From the NCBI GenBank assembly GCA_900546365.1, contig URCF01000001.1, forward strand, positions 208,160 through 272,159: 64,000 nt of DNA. Reading direction: 5' to 3'. The notes under the pieces were generated by a model. The model made no database searches, was not told the origin of the DNA, and saw nothing but the letters and a program-made list of their open reading frames with translations. Positions within the stretch are counted from its first letter, which is position 1. Each line of letters starts with the position of its first letter. The translations under genes were made by a program, and so were the position numbers. The stretch comes from an uncultured Porphyromonadaceae bacterium (GTDB lineage: Bacteria; Bacteroidota; Bacteroidia; Bacteroidales; Muribaculaceae). Below, piece by piece: positions 17,176 through 25,746 of the stretch.

Positions 17176-18461
17176 TATTGTTTCAACAGGTCGGCGACAA
17201 CGAATGAACTGCCTCCGACAAACACACTGTCGCTACACTCACATTCTCTCATAGCCATTTCGTATGCTTCTTTCACATCAGGGCATATATCTCCGTCCAA
17301 TCCATGCTGCGCTGCAATTGCCTTCAACCGCTCTGCGGGCATTGCACGGTTCACGGATGCCTGTGTGAATATAAGCCGTTTGTTGGAGATGCCCTCAATC
17401 AGGTGAAGAATTCCGCTCACATCCTTGTCACCTGCAAATCCGATAACGATATGCTTTGTGCCGGGCATACGATTGATTTGCGGTGCGAGCCATTTCCACC
17501 CTCCGATATTGTGGCCTGTGTCGCATATCCTCAGCGGATTGTGGCCGAGCACCTGCCATCGGCCTTGAAGTCCTGTAAGAGTGGTGACATTGGCCAACCC
17601 TTGTCGTACTGCTTCTTTATTGATGGTGAACCCAATAGCGGCAAGCTGCTTAAGCGCGGTGATCTCGGTGGCGAGATTCTTCTTTTGACAATCGCCTGCC
17701 AGCTCGTATTCAAGCACTCCCCATTCGGGAGTGTTGATATGAAAACGGTTCTGCTCATTGCGTCCGATTCTTTTTTCTATCCCGGTGTCTTCCGCGAACT
17801 GTATGGGGCACCCCACCTCGTTGGCTTTGTTTTCAAACAGTTCCCGCACTCCGGGGTTCATAGCCTCGCCAATCACCACCGGCACCGCCGGCTTCATGAT
17901 CCCGGCTTTTTCAGCGGCTATAGCTTCCTCAGTGTTGCCAAGCAGATTGGTATGCTCTAGCGATATGTTCGTGATGACGCACATACTTGGGGTAATGATA
18001 TTTGTGCTGTCAAGCCTTCCGCCCAATCCCACCTCTATCACAGCCACATCCACCTCGGATTTGGCGAAATATTCAAAGGCCATGGTCATGGTGAGCTCAA
18101 AAAACGATGGTGAGCAGTCGGCGTGCATCGCCTGGAAGCGGCTGACAAAATCCACCACATATTCCGGCTCTATCATCTGCCCGTTGACTCTTATACGCTC
18201 CCTGAAGTCGGCAAGATGGGGCGATGTATAGAGTCCCACTTTGTAGCCTGCGCTCTGGAGCACAGCTGCAATGCTGTGGGATGTGGAACCTTTGCCATTG
18301 GTCCCTCCCACATGGATGGATTTGAATTTGTGGTGCGGGTTGCCGAACAATCCTGCGAGTTGCCGGGCGGTGTCCAACCCCGGTTTATAGGCCCCGGCTC
18401 CGATGTTTTGAAACACAGGAGTCTGTGTGAACAAATATTCTGTAGCTTCGCTGTAAGTCAT
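17175..18461 (-). CDS. folC: Folylpolyglutamate synthase/dihydrofolate synthase
   Basis: A 428-residue Mur-ligase-type enzyme of usual length. The P-loop reads VGGTNGKGSTSHSIAAVL (around residue 50), followed by LYTSPHLADFRERIRVNG and VIEVGLGGRLDSTNII. The C-terminal Mur domain includes RICDTGHNIGGWKWL. It adds glutamate to dihydropteroate or folates. It starts 1 nt after the second chromate-transporter gene, so it lies at the end of that operon. Confidence 0.95.
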   Translation of the reverse strand: MTYSEATEYLFTQTPVFQNIGAGAYKPGLDTARQLAGLFGNPHHKFKSIHVGGTNGKGSTSHSIAAVLQSAGYKVGLYTSPHLADFRERIRVNGQMIEPEYVVDFVSRFQAMHADCSPSFFELTMTMAFEYFAKSEVDVAVIEVGLGGRLDSTNIITPSMCVITNISLEHTNLLGNTEEAIAAEKAGIMKPAVPVVIGEAMNPGVRELFENKANEVGCPIQFAEDTGIEKRIGRNEQNRFHINTPEWGVLEYELAGDCQKKNLATEITALKQLAAIGFTINKEAVRQGLANVTTLTGLQGRWQVLGHNPLRICDTGHNIGGWKWLAPQINRMPGTKHIVIGFAGDKDVSGILHLIEGISNKRLIFTQASVNRAMPAERLKAIAAQHGLDGDICPDVKEAYEMAMRECECSDSVFVGGSSFVVADLLKQ

Positions 18462-18462
18462 T

Positions 18463-19032
18463 TCAATACAATATATATCCTGCGATACCGGCTATGATTA
18501 TCACTAATATGGGGTGTATTTTGGCGAAATACACCATGATGAACGCGCACACGCAGATAGCCACACTCTTTATCACATCCATCTGTACATCCCCGAAATT
18601 GGCCGAGTTCATAAGCAGCAACGCTGCCGATGCGATAAGTCCTACAACCACGGGTCTGAGCCCGGAGAACACACCTTTGACCAGTGCGCTCTCTTTATGC
18701 CGGGTGATAAAATGGCTCGTGTAGAGGGTCAAAAGGTAGGAGGGCATCACGACTACGAGAGTGCACAATATCGAACCAAGGATGCCGAATATAGGGGAAG
18801 TCAGGGCCGGAGACGACATCCCGGGTGCAACATATCCTATGTATGTGGCGGAGTTGATACCTATAGGCCCGGGGGTCATTTGAGATATGGCGACAATGTC
18901 GGTGAACATCTGTTCCGACAGCCAGCCCGGTCCTACTATTTCGCGTTCAATCAGCGCAAGCATGGCATATCCGCCACCAAAACCAAACAATCCGATTTTG
19001 AGATATGCCCAGATAAGTTTAAGATATATCAT
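18463..19032 (-). CDS. Chromate transporter family protein, half 2
   Basis: A 189-residue membrane protein equal to one CHR domain. KIGLFGFGGGYAMLALIEREIVG and ISQMTPGPIGINSATYIGY are the family's FGGG and PGP motifs, followed by several helices. Short CHR proteins work as pairs and export anions such as chromate, though native substrates are often unclear. ATG at 19032 overlaps the stop of its partner by 4 nt; the longer frame reads into that gene and was rejected. Confidence 0.9.
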   Translation of the reverse strand: MIYLKLIWAYLKIGLFGFGGGYAMLALIEREIVGPGWLSEQMFTDIVAISQMTPGPIGINSATYIGYVAPGMSSPALTSPIFGILGSILCTLVVVMPSYLLTLYTSHFITRHKESALVKGVFSGLRPVVVGLIASAALLLMNSANFGDVQMDVIKSVAICVCAFIMVYFAKIHPILVIIIAGIAGYILY

Positions 19033-19610
19033 TTCGTATTGTTTTTTATCTGTTTCAATGTGTGGGTGAACCATATATACCCACCGATGCCCCCGAGCAC
19101 TATATACAGGATGGGGCTTGATACCACAGGCCATTTCGACCATATCAGGAGCGCTACCGCTATCGGTATTATCGCTGTTTTCCAGTTGAGCCTGGCAGCT
19201 TTGGCCGCTGAAATCACCGGAGCTATAATCAGTGCCACCACTGCCGGGCGTATCCCTTTGAACACCGGAGAGAGAATGGAATTATTTTTGATCATGTCGG
19301 GGGTCAGGAAGATGGCTATCGCCAATATTATCATGAAAGAAGGGAGTATAGTGCCCAGCGCGGCGCACACCGATCCTTTCACACCTCTTAGCTTGTCGCC
19401 TACGGCCACTGAAATATTCACTGCCAGGACTCCCGGAAGCGACTGCGCCACTGCCAGCAAATCAAGAAATTCTTCTTTCCCGAGCCAATGATGTTTGTCC
19501 ACTATCTCGCGTTCTATAATCGAAATCATGGCCCAGCCACCCCCGAATGTGAACGCTCCGATTTTGAAAAATGTGACAAACAGCTGCAAAAACATTGATT
19601 TATTAGCCAT
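19029..19610 (-). CDS. Chromate transporter family protein, half 1
   Basis: A 193-residue CHR-domain protein with KIGAFTFGGGWAMISIIEREIVD and VAQSLPGVLAVNISVAVG, aligning by eye with its downstream partner; the two probably arose by duplication and form an antiparallel pair in the inner membrane. First gene of the chr-chr-folC operon, with a -7 element about 24 nt before the ATG. Confidence 0.9.
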   Translation of the reverse strand: MANKSMFLQLFVTFFKIGAFTFGGGWAMISIIEREIVDKHHWLGKEEFLDLLAVAQSLPGVLAVNISVAVGDKLRGVKGSVCAALGTILPSFMIILAIAIFLTPDMIKNNSILSPVFKGIRPAVVALIIAPVISAAKAARLNWKTAIIPIAVALLIWSKWPVVSSPILYIVLGGIGGYIWFTHTLKQIKNNTK

Positions 19611-19634
19611 ACATCATGTAATCAAAAAACGGTG

Positions 19635-19642
19635 CAAAAGTA
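19635..19642 (-). promoter_or_regulatory. -7 element for the chr-folC operon
   Basis: CAAAAGTA on the plus strand reads TACTTTTG on the minus strand, 24 nt before the ATG at 19610. Confidence 0.5.
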
Positions 19643-19675
19643 CTCATATTTCCCCGCTCAAGCAATTAATTGTTG

Positions 19676-19683
19676 TATCTTTG
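19676..19683 (+). promoter_or_regulatory. -7 element for META lipoprotein gene
   Basis: TATCTTTG; the coding start is 102 nt further on, giving a fairly long leader. No clear -33 TTG. Confidence 0.45.
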
Positions 19684-19785
19684 CATCCAATTCAGCCGGT
19701 AATGAACATTTTGCCCGTTGGAGTATTTATATTACATAGGCTGATTTATAATTTATTTGATACAACCATATTCAAGATGTTACTC

Positions 19786-20628
19786 ATGAAAAAGTGCTTT
19801 ATTATTCCGGCAGTGGCTCTCTTAAGCCTTTCTGCCTGCAACAGTCGCCAGGTTGCTGTCACCACTACCGGGCAGGTCAAGACCGAAACCACAAGCCAAA
19901 CAGAAGGGGCTATTGAGCATGTGCTTTATGGGCAGTGGATTGCTTCCAATGTGGGCGGTGCCGCTGTCACCGGTGACAACCGTCCCTATATGGTGTTTGA
20001 CAAATCATCGTCAAACCCTTTCATTGTCAACTGCTACGCTTTCGACGGATGCAATGTGCTGAATGGCTCTTTTGCAGTGACCCCCGGCGGACAGATGAGC
20101 CGCACTTCCGATTTTTTGTCAACTATGAAAATGTGTCCCGATGCCGAGTATGAAATAGGCTTTACCATGGCTGTCAACACTGTTCACAGCTACGCTATCG
20201 AGCAGGTGGGTCGCGATTACCTCCTTTATATAAAGAATGAGCAGGGTGCCACTACCATGACTCTCCGCAAGAGTGACCTCGGATTTGCTAACGGTGCATG
20301 GAAGGTGGTGACTCTAAACGGTGCGCAGGTGCCGTCCGATTCTGAGATGCAGATGGTAATCGATATTCCCGAGCTCAAGTTGCACGGCAATGCCGGGTGC
20401 AACACCATGAATGGCTCCATCAGCATTAATCCCGACAAGCAGAATTCTCTTGAATTCAAGGATGTGGCCACCACCCGCATGACCTGTCCCAATATCAATC
20501 TCGAGCAGCAATTTCTTTCAGCGCTCTCTCAGGTGACTTCGGTCGAGCTTGCCAAGGACGGTAACCTATTGCTCCAAGACGCTTCCGGACATACTCTTGT
20601 CCAGCTCAAAAAGCTCACACTTAAATAA
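19786..20628 (+). CDS. Two-META-domain lipoprotein (HslJ-like)
   Basis: A 280-residue protein. Its signal MKKCFIIPAVALLSLSAC ends in a clear LSAC lipobox. Two META/HslJ domains follow: residues about 45-150 (GQWIASNVGGAAV, FDGCNVLNGSF, STMKMCPDAE) and 165-275 (GAWKVVTLNGAQVP, GNAGCNTMNGSI, TTRMTCPNI). Each has the conserved GCN and a Cys in the MxCP motif, which could pair as disulfides. Likely at the outer membrane; function unknown. The frame is open upstream, but the signal peptide fixes the start at 19786 or at the ATG three codons earlier. Confidence 0.85.
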   Translation: MKKCFIIPAVALLSLSACNSRQVAVTTTGQVKTETTSQTEGAIEHVLYGQWIASNVGGAAVTGDNRPYMVFDKSSSNPFIVNCYAFDGCNVLNGSFAVTPGGQMSRTSDFLSTMKMCPDAEYEIGFTMAVNTVHSYAIEQVGRDYLLYIKNEQGATTMTLRKSDLGFANGAWKVVTLNGAQVPSDSEMQMVIDIPELKLHGNAGCNTMNGSISINPDKQNSLEFKDVATTRMTCPNINLEQQFLSALSQVTSVELAKDGNLLLQDASGHTLVQLKKLTLK

Positions 20629-20649
20629 TTGATTTTATTCCACACAATA

Positions 20650-20687
20650 ACGGCGGGCACAATTATTGTACTCGCCGTTTCTGTTTA
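20650..20687 (+). terminator. Terminator after META lipoprotein
   Basis: ACGGCG and CGCCGT flank an AT-rich loop that can itself pair (ACAAT/ATTGT), followed by TTCTGTTT. Confidence 0.6.
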
Positions 20688-20698
20688 TGTCAGGGTGC

Positions 20699-21853
20699 TT
20701 AAAGCACCTTGGTGTATAGTTCTACGATATCCTCAAGGGTCACCTCGCGGGGATTGCCCGGTGTGCAGACATCTTCAATGGCCTGTTGTGACAACGCCGG
20801 TATATCGGCGGCGGTTATGCCAAGCTCACTTAGATGTTGGGGAATGCCAACTTCTACGGCAAGTGCTTTCACCGCATCGCAAGCTGCTTGCGATGCCTCT
20901 TCCTTGCTCATTCCTGTGGTGTCAACCCCCATAGCTTTGGCTATCTCGGGATACTTGTCCATGCAAGCCGTCATGTTGAATTCCATGACGGTGGGGAGAA
21001 GCAATGCGTTTGCCACCCCGTGGGGCACATCAAACAGCGAACCCAGCGGATGAGCCATGCCGTGAACCAATCCCAAGCCTACATTTGAGAACGCCATCCC
21101 CGCTATATATTGGGCCACGGCCATTCCGTTTCTTGCTTCCTCGTTGGTCGGTTCCTCAACAGCCGTGGGCAGATACTTGTGTATCATACGTATCGCCTCG
21201 ATTTCAAACATATCCGACATTTGCCATGCGCCTTTGGTGATATACCCTTCAATAGCGTGGGTCAGAGCGTCCATGCCGGTGGCCGCTGTCAGATTCTTGG
21301 GTAGCGAATACATCAATTCTGCATCAATTATCGCCACGGCCGGTATGTCGTTGGGGTCCACACACACCATCTTCTTCTGCTTGTCTTCGTCTATAATCAC
21401 GTAGTTGATGGTGGTTTCGGCTGCGGTTCCGGCAGTGGTGGGGAGTGCTACTATCGGCACACTCTTCTGCTTGGTTGGGGCGCACCCCTCAAGCGAAATT
21501 ATGTCGGAAAATTCCGGATTGCGGGCCACAATTCCAATCCCTTTGGCAGTGTCAATGGCCGACCCTCCTCCAATAGCCACTATCACATTGGCCTTGGAAG
21601 CCTCAAATGCCTTCAACCCGTCTTTCACATTGGTTACTGTTGGGTTGGGCTTCACATCGCTGAACACATCGTACTCTATGCCCGCTTTGTCCATCACTTC
21701 CGTCACCATGTGGGCAACGCCGAACTTTAGCAATCCTTTGTCTGTGACCACAAACACTTTCGTTGCGCCCAAGCGTTTCAAAACTTCAGGAAGCTCCTTG
21801 CGTGCTCCGGGGCCGAAATACGAAACTTCATTAAGAATAAATCGATAACTCAT
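20699..21853 (-). CDS. fucO: Iron-containing alcohol dehydrogenase, lactaldehyde reductase (FucO-like)
   Basis: A 384-residue group III alcohol dehydrogenase. NAD motif AIGGGSAIDTAKGIGI, then SLEGCAPTKQKSVPIVALPTTAGTAAETTINYVI, metal-binding TGMDALTHAIEGYITKGAW and GLVHGMAHPLGS. The block order and wording are very close to my memory of E. coli FucO, which reduces L-lactaldehyde to 1,2-propanediol during fucose or rhamnose use. No fucose genes are adjacent. It lies downstream of the NagB/PIG-L gene on the same strand, with a hairpin between them. Confidence 0.88.
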   Translation of the reverse strand: MSYRFILNEVSYFGPGARKELPEVLKRLGATKVFVVTDKGLLKFGVAHMVTEVMDKAGIEYDVFSDVKPNPTVTNVKDGLKAFEASKANVIVAIGGGSAIDTAKGIGIVARNPEFSDIISLEGCAPTKQKSVPIVALPTTAGTAAETTINYVIIDEDKQKKMVCVDPNDIPAVAIIDAELMYSLPKNLTAATGMDALTHAIEGYITKGAWQMSDMFEIEAIRMIHKYLPTAVEEPTNEEARNGMAVAQYIAGMAFSNVGLGLVHGMAHPLGSLFDVPHGVANALLLPTVMEFNMTACMDKYPEIAKAMGVDTTGMSKEEASQAACDAVKALAVEVGIPQHLSELGITAADIPALSQQAIEDVCTPGNPREVTLEDIVELYTKVL

Positions 21854-21890
21854 ATTGGTATAGATAAAAAATTAGATAGTTAGAAACAGC

Positions 21891-21921
21891 AGGGGCGGTC
21901 TATCTACTGATGGCCGCCCCT
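21891..21921 (-). terminator. Hairpin after NagB/PIG-L gene
   Basis: AGGGGCGG and CCGCCCCT form a perfect 8-bp GC-rich stem 21 nt past the stop; the minus-strand tail (GCTGTTTCTAAC) is a weak T-tract, so termination may be partial. Confidence 0.5.
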
Positions 21922-21941
21922 GAAGTGTAGGTTGCACTTTA

Positions 21942-23924
21942 TCAATCGGTGATAGGATGATATTGTACAAATGCCTCTATAGCCTCGTAGGAAGCGAGAC
22001 CGAGCTTTTCATACAGGCTTGCAGTGGCGCGGTTGCGCTCCTCGGCACGCTGCCAGAACAGGCGGTCGTCATCACCAAGGAACGGAGCGTTTTCCATCTG
22101 GCTCTGGTGCTTGAGGATAGAGTTGCGCTTGAAGCGGAGTTCCTCAGGGGAGATGGGCACAGCCATTTCAATGTGGTCAATTTCCCATTCTGCCCATGCA
22201 CCGCGATACATCCAGATACGGCAATCGTTCATCCACTCTTCGTTGCGCAGTTCGTACAGTGCGGCGAGCACAGCATCGGTGCACACTCTATGGGTGCCGT
22301 GGGGATCGGCGAGGTCGCCGGCCACGAATATTTCGTGGGGTTTCACATCCTCAAGAAGTTTCTTGACAATGTTGATGTCGGCTTCCGAGAGGTCGCCTTT
22401 CTTGATTGTGCCTGTTTCGTAGAAGGGGAGACGGAGAAAATGGATGTTGTCGTGCTTCACTCCGATGTAGTGGCAGGCGATAGTGGCTTCAGCCTGGCGG
22501 ATCATGGTCTTGATCTCGCGGATGTCAGCTGTATCCATCTCACCGGCTTTTTTCTGCATCACGAAGCTGCCAACCTCCTTTGAAAGAGTTTCATACCCCT
22601 CGGTGTTGAATTTGAACATCGGAGCAATCTTGTCCATCATCAGGAAGTAGCGCATCATATCTTCATCGCCTACGGCAATATTGCCCGAAGTTTCGTATGC
22701 CACATGCACATCGTGCTTCTGGTCAACGAGGCGTTTGAGTGTGCCGCCCATCGAGATTACATCGTCATCGGGGTGGGGAGAGAACACAATCACGCGCTTG
22801 GGATACGGATTGGCACGCTCGGGACGGTAGGTGTCGTCGGCGTTTGGTTTGCCGCCGGGCCAGCCGGTGATGGTGTGCTGCAGGTCGTTGAATATTTTGA
22901 TGTTCACATTGTAAGCGGAACCATAGAGGGCAAGGAGTTCGCCGAGACCCCAGTCATTGTAGTCTTTGTCGGTGAGTTTGAGGATAGGCTTGCCGGTCAT
23001 GTCGCAGAGCCAAACGATGGCGCGGCGGATGAGCTTGTCGTTCCATTCGCACGAAGTCACCTTCCAAGGCTGCGAAATTCTTGTCAGGCTCTCTGCTGCG
23101 GGGAGGTCAACCACCACTTTGGCGTGGGGATGATTCTGCAGGAACGAGGAGGGAACCATAGGTGATGCAGGTTCTTCCACTGTCTTTTTAATGATGGCTG
23201 CACGGTTTTCGCCCCATGCCATGGTGACGATGCGTTTGGCCGACAGGAGGTTGGCGATGCCGAGTGTGATGGCTGTTGTGGGAGCGTTTTCGCAGTTGAA
23301 TTCGGATGCGATGCTGTGGCGTGCCTCACTGCTGAGTAGCACAAGACGGCAGAACGAAGAAGCAGCAGAGCCCGGTTCGTTGAAAGCGAGAGAGCCGGTA
23401 GCACCGATTTCGCAGATGGTGAGGTCTATGCCGCCCTCATCCTCAATTGATTTTTCGTATGCCTTGCATGTCTCGTACATGTTTTCTTTAGTGACAGCAT
23501 TGTCAATGGTGCGGATGTTCTCCGGCTTGATGTTCACATGGTCAAGGAGCACATCTTTCAAGCGTTTGAGTGTGCTCGGGCCTTCCGGAATGAGTGGGAA
23601 AAACTCGCTGATGTTGTAAACAATCACGTTTGAAAAATCCACCAACCCTTTTTTGTAAAGGTTGATAAGAGCTGCGTATGCGCTGTGGGTGCTCAGTCCG
23701 CTACCGAGAGCGAGCACGCATTTGCCTTTCTGCTCAACGCTGCGTTTGATGTTTTTTGCTATCTGTGCGGCAACATATTCGCTGCCATCGGGCACGGTTT
23801 CAAAAATACGGGTGTAAACCTTTTCATCGCGGGTCAGTGCGGCCAGCTCTATCTCACCCTGAGGGTCATAGTAGCGGCGCGGAATGCGATCCAGCTTGAT
23901 TTGTGAACTTAAATTGGTTTTCAT
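21942..23924 (-). CDS. Glucosamine-6-phosphate deaminase-like / PIG-L deacetylase fusion
   Basis: A 660-residue two-domain protein. Residues about 35-330 are NagB-like: VLALGSGLSTHSAYAALINLYKKG, then DLTICEIGATGSLAFNEPGS, with Gly-Ala-Thr-Gly where classic NagB has GxGxDGH. Residues about 385-650 are a PIG-L/LmbE-type deacetylase with VIVFSPHPDDDVISMGGTLKRL and GDLADPHGTHRVCTDA, giving the HPDD and HxxH metal motifs. Fusions of this type are common in Bacteroidetes and are annotated as glucosamine-6-phosphate deaminase; the changed active-site loop makes that activity doubtful. Divergent from a canonical nagB. Confidence 0.88.
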   Translation of the reverse strand: MKTNLSSQIKLDRIPRRYYDPQGEIELAALTRDEKVYTRIFETVPDGSEYVAAQIAKNIKRSVEQKGKCVLALGSGLSTHSAYAALINLYKKGLVDFSNVIVYNISEFFPLIPEGPSTLKRLKDVLLDHVNIKPENIRTIDNAVTKENMYETCKAYEKSIEDEGGIDLTICEIGATGSLAFNEPGSAASSFCRLVLLSSEARHSIASEFNCENAPTTAITLGIANLLSAKRIVTMAWGENRAAIIKKTVEEPASPMVPSSFLQNHPHAKVVVDLPAAESLTRISQPWKVTSCEWNDKLIRRAIVWLCDMTGKPILKLTDKDYNDWGLGELLALYGSAYNVNIKIFNDLQHTITGWPGGKPNADDTYRPERANPYPKRVIVFSPHPDDDVISMGGTLKRLVDQKHDVHVAYETSGNIAVGDEDMMRYFLMMDKIAPMFKFNTEGYETLSKEVGSFVMQKKAGEMDTADIREIKTMIRQAEATIACHYIGVKHDNIHFLRLPFYETGTIKKGDLSEADINIVKKLLEDVKPHEIFVAGDLADPHGTHRVCTDAVLAALYELRNEEWMNDCRIWMYRGAWAEWEIDHIEMAVPISPEELRFKRNSILKHQSQMENAPFLGDDDRLFWQRAEERNRATASLYEKLGLASYEAIEAFVQYHPITD

Positions 23925-23962
23925 ATAGGTACGGTATGATATTGGTTACGGTTACTTGCACA

Positions 23963-23992
23963 CAAAGTTACACAGAATTTAATTAATTGCAA
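23963..23992 (-). promoter_or_regulatory. Promoter of NagB/PIG-L gene
   Basis: Minus strand TAACTTTG (23970-23963) with TTG (23992-23990) at 19 nt spacing; 38 nt to the ATG. Confidence 0.6.
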
Positions 23993-24052
23993 CATCTATT
24001 TTATCAAAAATTCATCGGATTTCCAATACTGATTTTTGAGCGTCTTAAAATT

Positions 24053-24083
24053 TTGCATATAAGCGGGTTTATTATTATTTTTG
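24053..24083 (+). promoter_or_regulatory. nagB promoter
   Basis: TTG at 24053-24055 and TATTTTTG at 24076-24083 with 20 nt spacing; 36 nt to the nagB ATG. Confidence 0.65.
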
Positions 24084-24119
24084 TGGTCACCAATACCTAT
24101 AACCAAATTTTGCACAGCA

Positions 24120-24929
24120 ATGAGACTCATCATCGAACCTGACTACGACACCGTTAGCCGGTGGGCTGCATGCTATGTGGCAGCGCGTATCAATGAAGCT
24201 AAACCAACTCCCGAGCATCCTTTCGTGCTGGGTTGCCCCACCGGCAGCTCCCCCCTTGGAATGTATCGCCATCTCATCAAGCTCAACAAGGAGGGCAAAG
24301 TGTCGTTCAAAAACGTTGTTACTTTCAACATGGACGAATATTGCGGTATCCCCCGCGACCACGAGCAGAGCTACTACACTTTCATGTGGACCAATTTCTT
24401 CAACCAGATTGACATCCTCCCTGAAAATGTGAATATCCTCAACGGCAACGCTGAGAATCCTCTTGAGGAGTGCGCCCGATACGAGGAGAAAATCAAGAGC
24501 TACGGTGGCATCGACCTGTTCCTCGGAGGTGTTGGCCCCGACGGTCATATCGCATTCAATGAACCCGGCTCGTCGCTCACTTCCAAAACCCGCATGAAAA
24601 CTCTCACCCGCGACACTATCATCGCCAACTCGCGCTTCTTTGACAATAATGTTGACCTCGTGCCGAAAACCGCTCTCACTGTTGGCGTGGGCACCATCAT
24701 GGCTGCCAAAAGTGTGCTCCTGATTGTCAATGGCCATAACAAGGCCCGTGCGCTTCGTCACGGTGTGGAAGGTGGCATCAGCCAGATGTGGACCATCTCC
24801 GCTCTCCAGATGCACCCCAAAGCCCTCATTGTGGCTGACGACGCTGCTTGTGAGGAGCTGAAAGTTGGCACCTACCGCTATTTCAAAGATATTGAAAGCG
24901 CTAACCTCAACCCTGACACACAACTTTAA
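24120..24929 (+). CDS. nagB: Glucosamine-6-phosphate deaminase
   Basis: A 269-residue protein matching the length of E. coli NagB. MRLIIEPDYDTVSRWAA at the start, LGCPTGSSPLGMYRHLI (phosphate loop), FNMDEYCGIPRDHEQSYYTFM with the catalytic Asp, and FLGGVGPDGHIAFNEPGSSL with the DGH motif are all intact. It converts glucosamine-6-phosphate to fructose-6-phosphate and ammonia. The frame is open 13 codons upstream, but MRLII at 24120 is the family start. Confidence 0.96.
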   Translation: MRLIIEPDYDTVSRWAACYVAARINEAKPTPEHPFVLGCPTGSSPLGMYRHLIKLNKEGKVSFKNVVTFNMDEYCGIPRDHEQSYYTFMWTNFFNQIDILPENVNILNGNAENPLEECARYEEKIKSYGGIDLFLGGVGPDGHIAFNEPGSSLTSKTRMKTLTRDTIIANSRFFDNNVDLVPKTALTVGVGTIMAAKSVLLIVNGHNKARALRHGVEGGISQMWTISALQMHPKALIVADDAACEELKVGTYRYFKDIESANLNPDTQL

Positions 24930-24956
24930 TTTACCAATATTTAATTCATTGACAAG

Positions 24957-24997
24957 CGGGGCCGTGTTCACAATCGAACACGGCCCCGTAAATTTTT
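24957..24997. terminator. Strong bidirectional terminator after nagB
   Basis: CGGGGCCGTGTTC pairs with GAACACGGCCCCG (13 bp) around a CACAATC-type loop, followed by TAAATTTTTG on the plus strand. It also faces the convergent MBL operon. Confidence 0.85.
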
Positions 24998-25009
24998 GTC
25001 AATAATGTG

Positions 25010-25735
25010 TCACACTTTGCCCAGCTCTATTGATTCACCGGGTTCGTGCAGGCAATGGCAGCTGGTGGTTGCGGGTGCGTAGTCGGCGAAATCGCATGCT
25101 TTTCTGTAGTCACCGTTGAAATGCATCGGGAAGAAATCTTTCACGGCTATCTTCTGCAGGAAGATTCTCGCTCCGCGGGCCATATCTGAGCCAAGACGGG
25201 TGTCAACAGGGAAAAACGCAATGTCCAGAGCAGGCACTTCGGAAGCTATGCGGTTGACAATCACATTGTACTCCTCATCGGCTTTCTCCACCTCCTTGAA
25301 GGAGGCTTCGTCCTGCCAGTGCCAGTCGTTGAGGTCGCCGGCGTGGAATATGGTCTCTTTGGTGCCGGTGGTCACATAGAAGCTCACCCCTTTGTCGGTG
25401 CTGGGATAGGCTTTCACGCTCACACCGCCTGGAAGACCTTCAACATAGTCGCCCGCGCTCATCCCTTGCACGGCAAGAGTGGAGGGTATATCCTTGGCCG
25501 GGATGTCGTTGCTCAGCACATACACACGCTTATGGTTCTGAGCTATCTCATACACTGATTTATTGTAATGGTCGGGATGATTGTGTGTGGCCAGAAAAAT
25601 AACCGGTTTGTCAGGATTCTGATCCAATATGCGGTGCAGTGCGTGAGAGGGGTCGCGCACATAGTCAAACACCAGAATCACCTCGTCGGTGGTTACTGCG
25701 AAGGAGCTGTGCTCCAAATACGTTACTCTGTTCAT
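25010..25735 (-). CDS. MBL-fold metallohydrolase (UlaG-like)
   Basis: A 241-residue protein with an intact metal motif THNHPDHYNKS near residue 50 and later TIFHAGDLNDWHW and FFPMHFNGDY, the usual order of metal ligands in the metallo-beta-lactamase fold. The opening VTYLEHSSFAVTTDEVILVFDY is like the UlaG/YycJ-related group that hydrolyses small lactones or phosphoesters. Substrate unknown. Last gene of the S9 peptidase operon, 11 nt after the second MBL gene. Confidence 0.82.
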   Translation of the reverse strand: MNRVTYLEHSSFAVTTDEVILVFDYVRDPSHALHRILDQNPDKPVIFLATHNHPDHYNKSVYEIAQNHKRVYVLSNDIPAKDIPSTLAVQGMSAGDYVEGLPGGVSVKAYPSTDKGVSFYVTTGTKETIFHAGDLNDWHWQDEASFKEVEKADEEYNVIVNRIASEVPALDIAFFPVDTRLGSDMARGARIFLQKIAVKDFFPMHFNGDYRKACDFADYAPATTSCHCLHEPGESIELGKV

Positions 25736-25746
25736 AATATGATATG

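Noticed and set aside
18514..19491. 325-codon plus-strand ORF across the chromate transporter pair
   Set aside because: Antisense to two clear CHR-domain genes; translation has no domain and many His/Tyr repeats typical of shadows.
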